A DNA stretch of 64,000 bases from Nibrella viscosa. GTDB taxonomy: Bacteria > Bacteroidota > Bacteroidia > Cytophagales > Spirosomataceae. Numbering within the stretch: the stretch's first letter is position 1; each line of letters begins with the position of its first letter. The translations under genes and the position numbers were made by a program. Where the stretch lies: positions 62,001-126,000 of the forward strand of contig NZ_BAABHB010000006.1 of assembly GCF_039541875.1 (NCBI RefSeq). Direction: 5' to 3'. Below, one piece after another: positions 60,401-64,000 of the stretch. The notes under the pieces are model-generated. The model ran no database searches. It had not been told where the DNA came from and saw only the letters and a program-made list of their open reading frames with translations.

Positions 60401-61663
60401 CCCGACCGGAATGCGCTGCTGCCGGCCGGCTACCACCAGGAACTGACCCCGGCGACCCACCTCGACGGACCCTGGCTACAGCTTCGCGTGAGCGACAGTG
60501 GTCCCGGCATTCCGCCGGCTGGTCTGCCGCGCATCTTCGACCGCTTTTATCGGCAGTCTGACCATCCGGGAGAAAATCAGGCGACAGTGCAGGCGGAAGG
60601 TACCGGCATTGGGCTGGCGTTTGTGCGGGAACTGGTAAGCCTGATGCACGGGGGATTGGCGGTATGGAGCCGGCCGGGCGAGGGCTCCGTGTTTGTGGTC
60701 AGCCTGCCGTTGCTCCGTACGGATGGACAGGCCGGGGTATCTGCCGGGCCAGAGGTATTCCTAAATAATGTGCCCGCACATACCCGTCAGAATCCTGAAC
60801 GGTTGGTTGTAAGCCCCGACCGCAACGCCTGGATAGAAACGGTGACGGAAGAGGTCGACGACAGGCCCCTCTTGCTGCTGGTGGAAGACAACGACGACGT
60901 GGCTGCCTACATCCAGACCTGTGTGCAGGCCGACTATCAGGTGATGCATGCCGGAAACGGGCAGGCCGGTATTGATGCCGCCCTGGAGCATATACCGGAT
61001 CTGATTGTGAGCGATGTGATGATGCCGGTGAAAGACGGCTTTGCGCTCTGCGACACCCTGAAAAACGACGAGCGCACCAGCCACATCCCTATTGTGCTGC
61101 TCACCGCCCGGGCTGCCGTGGGCGACCGCATTGCCGGATTACGGCGCGGGGCCGATCATTATTTGGTGAAACCGTTCCAGCGCGAGGAGTTGCTGGTGGT
61201 GCTGAGTAACCTGTTGCAGACCCGGCGTCTGCTGCAGCTCTACTACAGCCAGGTGGCATTGGCCCCGGCCCTGTCCGCTGCTCGACAGCCGGCCGACACC
61301 AACCCCATGGAGTTGGCGGGTGAGCAGACCGAAAACTTCTTTATTCGGCGGCTGCGCAGCACACTCGACGTGCGGCTGGGCGATTCTGAGCTTACAGTGG
61401 AGGAGATTTGTCAAACCATGGGTATGAGCCGCTCTGGCCTGCACGGCAAGCTGCGGGCGCTGACGGGTATGTCGCTGAGTCGCTACCTGCGGACCCTGCG
61501 CCTGCGCCGGGCGCAGGACCTGCTAAGCCGGACGGCGCTGACGGTATCGGAAGTTGCCTATGCCGTTGGCTTTGAGGACCCGAAGTACTTCAGCCGGGTA
61601 TTTCTGGAAGAATACGGGGAAACACCGGGGAGTTTCCGCCAAAAAAATGAGAACCGAACATAA
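57446..61663 (+). CDS. Hybrid two-component system regulator (propeller sensor, kinase, receiver, AraC HTH)
   Basis: 1405 residues; GTG start at 57446 gives a good signal peptide (KRSVLVITLLLCCRMLAQAQ). A periplasmic two-component-regulator propeller covers about 25-680 (YGVEQGLAHREVNAILQDRQ opens it). A Y_Y_Y domain follows at about 700-765 (YQVVGLDEGW), then a TM helix at about 776-796. HisKA has His851 (FFANISHEFRTPLTV), with HATPase (NLLTNAVKFTPKGGQ, SDSGPGIPPAG). The receiver has Asp1190 (LIVSDVMMPVKDGF). The AraC HTH is at the end (EEICQTMGMSRSGLHGKLRA, TVSEVAYAVGFEDPKYFSRV). Such HTCS proteins sense glycan breakdown products and activate nearby genes. Here the downstream neighbour is a leucine-rich-repeat protein, not a SusC/D set. 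Confidence 0.95.
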   Translation: MKRSVLVITLLLCCRMLAQAQPGGSPYAVSVQRYGVEQGLAHREVNAILQDRQGFMWFATKGGLSRFDGKTFTTYNQERNGFAFDDIQFMAQDADGKLWLMGMQKPPWEVMIFDPQTERATTFQQQFGQRLPVQQWSKSLQVVASPQGTIFLSGGETPAVLLSYHPRTGLRRVVLPRANTLSVVHATNHNTVWAIVDDHLMAELTPDGQVRRQYDHPDILLSSTMGCSNPTTPFFYVEKPGSPPFPFRAIYSIDEQGNRHQYANELLGDATQYRVPIPIYLESTGLIWENARLIDPRKGVVLDLAKQGYTRIGGRGAIYTDRAGQIWLANHYGVSQVKLAPSRFRRLFYNPGDSEETPAIRGIRVIGNHLYVNKEGKGLYKADKSGKQVDPIYTRPNYAAMYALAQDRQGRLYAGANGHLLRADSAGSRSSVRLSPVDNQYNLWTLYAYSDTHLLGGCERGLRLIDAGTGRLSVFTHYNAFPELAEAHVLHIAPDRQGTLWVCANTGLYTVDPRRGITARYWSGGKGPYHLPADNIQHVYQDPNGLYWLATANRGLVCWDRAGGQSRTIRRADGLSNDNIYAVYADRRGDLWLSSDYGIMRFDPRSQTTRTYLVEEGITNVEFNRIAHFQDIDGRIYFGGLNGITSFDPRDFENEKQPERPPLYLTAFRQLDPAQGKMVDKTAEVQQSGRIRIPPGDAVSVLEVAFLNFDDANRNVYAYQVVGLDEGWVTQPEPTLRLTKLPYGDYQLQVRAQAANGQWSANTLQFALTVARPFYLRTWFLMLLGTLAVAGVWGWARRRNWVYRQEQQRLQTQIRLATARIEQDKQTIARQAEALQELDQAKSRFFANISHEFRTPLTVILGMAGELKGEVPPQRLGQVAELIESNGRNLLRLINQILDLSKLEAGEMGLKLERTDLVPFTAYVVESFHSLARQKGISLQTVLEPVTYEADIDKDKLQDVLANLLTNAVKFTPKGGQVTCQVRVEPDRNALLPAGYHQELTPATHLDGPWLQLRVSDSGPGIPPAGLPRIFDRFYRQSDHPGENQATVQAEGTGIGLAFVRELVSLMHGGLAVWSRPGEGSVFVVSLPLLRTDGQAGVSAGPEVFLNNVPAHTRQNPERLVVSPDRNAWIETVTEEVDDRPLLLLVEDNDDVAAYIQTCVQADYQVMHAGNGQAGIDAALEHIPDLIVSDVMMPVKDGFALCDTLKNDERTSHIPIVLLTARAAVGDRIAGLRRGADHYLVKPFQREELLVVLSNLLQTRRLLQLYYSQVALAPALSAARQPADTNPMELAGEQTENFFIRRLRSTLDVRLGDSELTVEEICQTMGMSRSGLHGKLRALTGMSLSRYLRTLRLRRAQDLLSRTALTVSEVAYAVGFEDPKYFSRVFLEEYGETPGSFRQKNENRT

Positions 61664-61695
61664 CTCCACCTTTTCGCACATAACTCCACCTTTTT
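61659..61695 (+). repeat. Tandem 17-bp direct repeat with 20-bp period
   Basis: ACATAACTCCACCTTTT occurs at 61659-61675 and again at 61679-61695. The first copy contains the HTCS stop codon. The spacing of 20 bases is about two helical turns, as expected for AraC-type binding half sites, and the site lies about 70 bases before the LRR gene start. Confidence 0.7.
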
Positions 61696-61763
61696 TCTGA
61701 AGGCGTACCGCTACACTTGCAACATAGATTAATCCTGTTTTTTCAATCAACTCGCAAGTGTTT

Positions 61764-64000
61764 ATGTATCTACCATTTACCCCTACCTTGTTACCCCGGC
61801 CGCTGCGCCGGACAAGCGTCCTGGCGGGCCGGCCTGCTCTGTGGCGGTTGGTTGTGTTCCTACTGGTGAGTGTCTGTTTCTCCCTGTTGGCGTTGGCCCA
61901 AACCTCGACGGACGCCGTCGACACCGACTGGGCCACCACCGGCAACGAGGATGGCAATGCCGTGTCTACCGCCGATTGTAATGCCCCTCACCCCGACTAT
62001 CAGGCGCTGGTGGACCTCTACAACAGCACCAACGGGGCCAACTGGTATAACAACGCCAACTGGCTCAGCGGCTGCGACCCCTGTAGCGGGGGCTGGTCTG
62101 GCATCACCTGCACCAATGGCCGCGTGAGTCTAATAGACCTAAAGAACAATCGCTTAAGCGGAACACTGCCCAGCAGCCTCAGTGCCCTGACCAGCCTTCA
62201 AGTGCTTCGGCTGTTCGGTAACGATTTGAGTGGGAGCCTGCCGGCGAGTTGGAGCGCCCTGACCAACCTGCGAGACCTTCGGGCTCAGGGTAACCAGTTG
62301 AGTGGGAGCCTGCCGGATAGTTGGAGTGCGCTGACCAACCTGCAAGTGCTTATTCTGGACAACAACAATTTGAATGGGAGCCTGCCCGCAAGTTGGAGCG
62401 CCCTGGCCAGCCTGCAAGAGCTTTGGCTCGTCGGGAACCAGTTGAGCGGGAGCCTGCCGGCGAGTTGGAGCGCGTTAACCAAGCTGCAACTGCTTCGGGC
62501 TCAGAGTAACCAGTTGAGTGGGAGCCTGCCGACGAGTTGGAGTGCGTTGCCCAACCTGCAACAGCTTTATTTGAACGACAACCAGTTGAGCGGGAGCCTG
62601 CCGGATAGTTGGAGTGCGTTGCCCAGCCTGCGAGTTCTTAATCTGTTCCAGAACCAGTTGAGCGGGAGCCTGCCGGCGAGTTGGAGTGCCCTGACCAGCC
62701 TGCAAGTGCTTCGGCTGTTCGGTAACGATTTGAATGGGAGCCTGCCGGCGAGTTGGAGCGCCCTGCCCAACCTGCAACTGCTTCGACTGGATGACAACCA
62801 GTTGAGCGGGAGCCTGCCGGATAGTTGGAGTGCGCTGACTACCCTGTTTGACCTTCGGCTGAATGATAACCAGTTGAGTGGGAGCCTGCCGACGAGTTGG
62901 AGTGCGCTGACCAACCTGCAATTTCTTTATCTGTTCGACAACCAGTTGAGTGGCTGCATTCCGGCTTCCTATTCGGTGTTCTGTGGCAAGTTAGTCAATT
63001 TTTCGAACAATGCAGGCTTGCCTGGCGGGGGAGACTTCAGCGCCTTTTGTGCCAGTGGCAGCGGCAGCGACGCCATCAGCCTGGCCCTGCCCAGCAGCAG
63101 TTCGGCCGTCTGTACCGGGGCAAGTGTAACGGTGGCGGTGAGTGTCACGGGCACGGCCCCGCTGAGCTACCAGTGGTACAAAAACGGGGCATTGGTGGCG
63201 GGTCAGACCACGGCTACGCTGTCGCTGGGCAATGTGCAGGCCGCTGATGCGGGCAGCTACCAATTGGTGGTTACCGGCTGTAGCAGTACCACCAGTGCCG
63301 CCTTCAGCCTGTCGGTCAACCCGGCCCCTACGGCCGGCATCAGCCCCAGCACGGCCACGCTGAGCTGCACCAGCCCCAATGCCACGCTGACGGCCATGGG
63401 CGGCACCAGCTACCTGTGGAGCACGGGTGCCACTACGGATGCCATCAGCGCCACGGTGGCGGGCACCTACTCGGTGACGGTGAGCACAGGAGGCTGCACG
63501 GCAACGGCCAGTGCGACGGTGACGGGCAGTACCATAGCCCACCCCGACTATCAGGCGCTGGTGGACCTCTACAACAGCACCAACGGCCCCAACTGGAGCA
63601 CCAACACCAACTGGCTCAGCGGCTGCGACCCCTGCAGTGGGGGCTGGTACGGTATCACCTGCACTGATGGCCGCGTGAGTCAAATAGACTTAAATACAAA
63701 TCGCTTAAGCGGAACCCTGCCCAGCAGCCTCAGTGCCCTGACCAGCCTGCAACAGCTTCGGCTGTTCGGTAACGAATTGAGCGGGAGCCTGCCGGTGAGT
63801 TGGAGTGCCTTGACCAACCTGAGAGGCCTTCGGCTGGACGATAACCAATTGACGGAGAGCCTGCCGGTGAGTTGGAGTGCGCTGACCAACCTGCAAGAGC
63901 TTTTTCTTTGCCAAAACCAGTTAAGTGGGAGCCTGCCGGCGAGTTGGAGTGCCCTGACCAAGCTGCAACGGCTTTATCTGTTCCAAAATCAGTTGGGTGG
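61764..64000 (+). CDS. Secreted leucine-rich-repeat/Ig-like surface protein (cut by window edge)
   Basis: Open from the ATG at 61764 to the right edge, 745 codons. Residues 1-51 hold a long signal peptide (VVFLLVSVCFSLLALAQ). Layout: an LRR N-cap (HPDYQALVDLYNSTNGANWY, then CDPCSGGWSGITC), about twelve 24-residue LRRs of plant-like type (SGSLPASWSALTSLQVLRLF), a C-cap (SGCIPASYSVFCGKLVNFSN), then an Ig-like domain (SVTGTAPLSYQWYKNGALVA). A second beta domain follows (SYLWSTGATTDAISATVAGT), then a second N-cap and new LRRs from 63541. Proteins like this usually end in a T9SS domain. Probable adhesin or binding protein; possibly controlled by the HTCS. Confidence 0.9.
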   Translation, partial: MYLPFTPTLLPRPLRRTSVLAGRPALWRLVVFLLVSVCFSLLALAQTSTDAVDTDWATTGNEDGNAVSTADCNAPHPDYQALVDLYNSTNGANWYNNANWLSGCDPCSGGWSGITCTNGRVSLIDLKNNRLSGTLPSSLSALTSLQVLRLFGNDLSGSLPASWSALTNLRDLRAQGNQLSGSLPDSWSALTNLQVLILDNNNLNGSLPASWSALASLQELWLVGNQLSGSLPASWSALTKLQLLRAQSNQLSGSLPTSWSALPNLQQLYLNDNQLSGSLPDSWSALPSLRVLNLFQNQLSGSLPASWSALTSLQVLRLFGNDLNGSLPASWSALPNLQLLRLDDNQLSGSLPDSWSALTTLFDLRLNDNQLSGSLPTSWSALTNLQFLYLFDNQLSGCIPASYSVFCGKLVNFSNNAGLPGGGDFSAFCASGSGSDAISLALPSSSSAVCTGASVTVAVSVTGTAPLSYQWYKNGALVAGQTTATLSLGNVQAADAGSYQLVVTGCSSTTSAAFSLSVNPAPTAGISPSTATLSCTSPNATLTAMGGTSYLWSTGATTDAISATVAGTYSVTVSTGGCTATASATVTGSTIAHPDYQALVDLYNSTNGPNWSTNTNWLSGCDPCSGGWYGITCTDGRVSQIDLNTNRLSGTLPSSLSALTSLQQLRLFGNELSGSLPVSWSALTNLRGLRLDDNQLTESLPVSWSALTNLQELFLCQNQLSGSLPASWSALTKLQRLYLFQNQLG
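62157..62960 (+). repeat. Exact 72-bp LRR repeat array
   Basis: Units start at 62157, 62229, 62301 and so on every 72 bases to 62949 without a single indel. The conserved part of each unit is AGCGGGAGCCTGCCGG and neighbouring bases; the variable part encodes the solvent-exposed LRR positions. A second array of the same unit starts near 63705 and runs off the window. Confidence 0.95.
63541..63745 (+). repeat. Near-exact internal duplication of the LRR N-cap segment
   Basis: The segment encoding HPDYQALVDLYNSTNG to LSGTLPSSLSALTSLQ at about 61989-62193 is repeated here with few base changes. The two copies are about 1.55 kb apart in the same reading frame. Confidence 0.9.

Noticed and set aside
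62157..62960. Regular 72-bp repeats considered as a CRISPR array
   Set aside because: The units are continuous coding LRRs without spacers and stay in one reading frame.

Overview
The window looks like a chromosomal segment of a Bacteroidota bacterium of the order Cytophagales (Spirosoma/Rudanella/Larkinella-like). The signs are a SusC/SusD pair, a hybrid two-component regulator with a propeller sensor, 7TMR-DISM signalling, a putative-porin family protein, a T9SS sorting domain, -7 boxes of the Bacteroidetes TAnnTTTG type, and moderately high GC. The genus is an inference. I see no integrase, plasmid or phage core genes, CRISPR array, tRNA or rRNA.

Left part (1-17.4 kb) is mostly ordinary. 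It holds a truncated AraC regulator, small secreted proteins, a cupin, a stretch of fused gene remnants (2.3-3.1 kb), a GH140-type glycosidase, an AlbA_2/Schlafen-type protein, hemF, a SusC/SusD pair closed by a perfect bidirectional terminator, menC, lpxK, and a 7TMR-DISM histidine kinase convergent with a LuxR-type response regulator.

Central part (17.5-51.6 kb) is the unusual block. It opens with an ECF-like sigma factor, an overlapping membrane-anchored regulator and a secreted papain-like (C1) peptidase with a DUF4384-like tail. Convergent to these are a LecA/PA-IL-like lectin and a Cys-rich membrane protein. A + strand run follows (22.5-36.2 kb): a Cys-rich protein, an SrfB-like actin/HSP70-fold ATPase, a coiled-coil protein, an SrfC-like dynamin-type GTPase, and three consecutive proteins sharing an SrfA-like N-terminal domain. 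The first of these carries a transmembrane segment and a periplasmic subtilisin (S8), the second a DUF2135-like C-terminus, and the third a transmembrane segment plus a beta domain. Two small AT-richer genes end the run. A tightly packed minus-strand run (51.55 down to 36.46 kb, 13 genes, several ATGA overlaps, with a terminator for that strand at about 36.3 kb) encodes almost only exported proteins: four caspase-like (C14) peptidases, an M48 metallopeptidase, a CsgG/LpoB-like protein, a DUF4384 protein, NTF2-like proteins and three membrane or membrane-associated proteins. My reading is one envelope-spanning, NTP-driven, protease-rich system (SrfABC-like core plus caspase/subtilase/papain/M48 arm). 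The gene content is seen directly; the joint function is inference.

Right part (51.9-64 kb): a putative porin, a DUF1835 protein, miaE, a REP-like palindrome pair, a secreted GATase1/ThuA-like protein whose relatives are usually called asparagine synthetase B, an orphan T9SS C-terminal fragment, a 1405-residue hybrid two-component regulator, and a large leucine-rich-repeat/Ig-like surface protein with exact 72-bp repeats that runs off the right edge.
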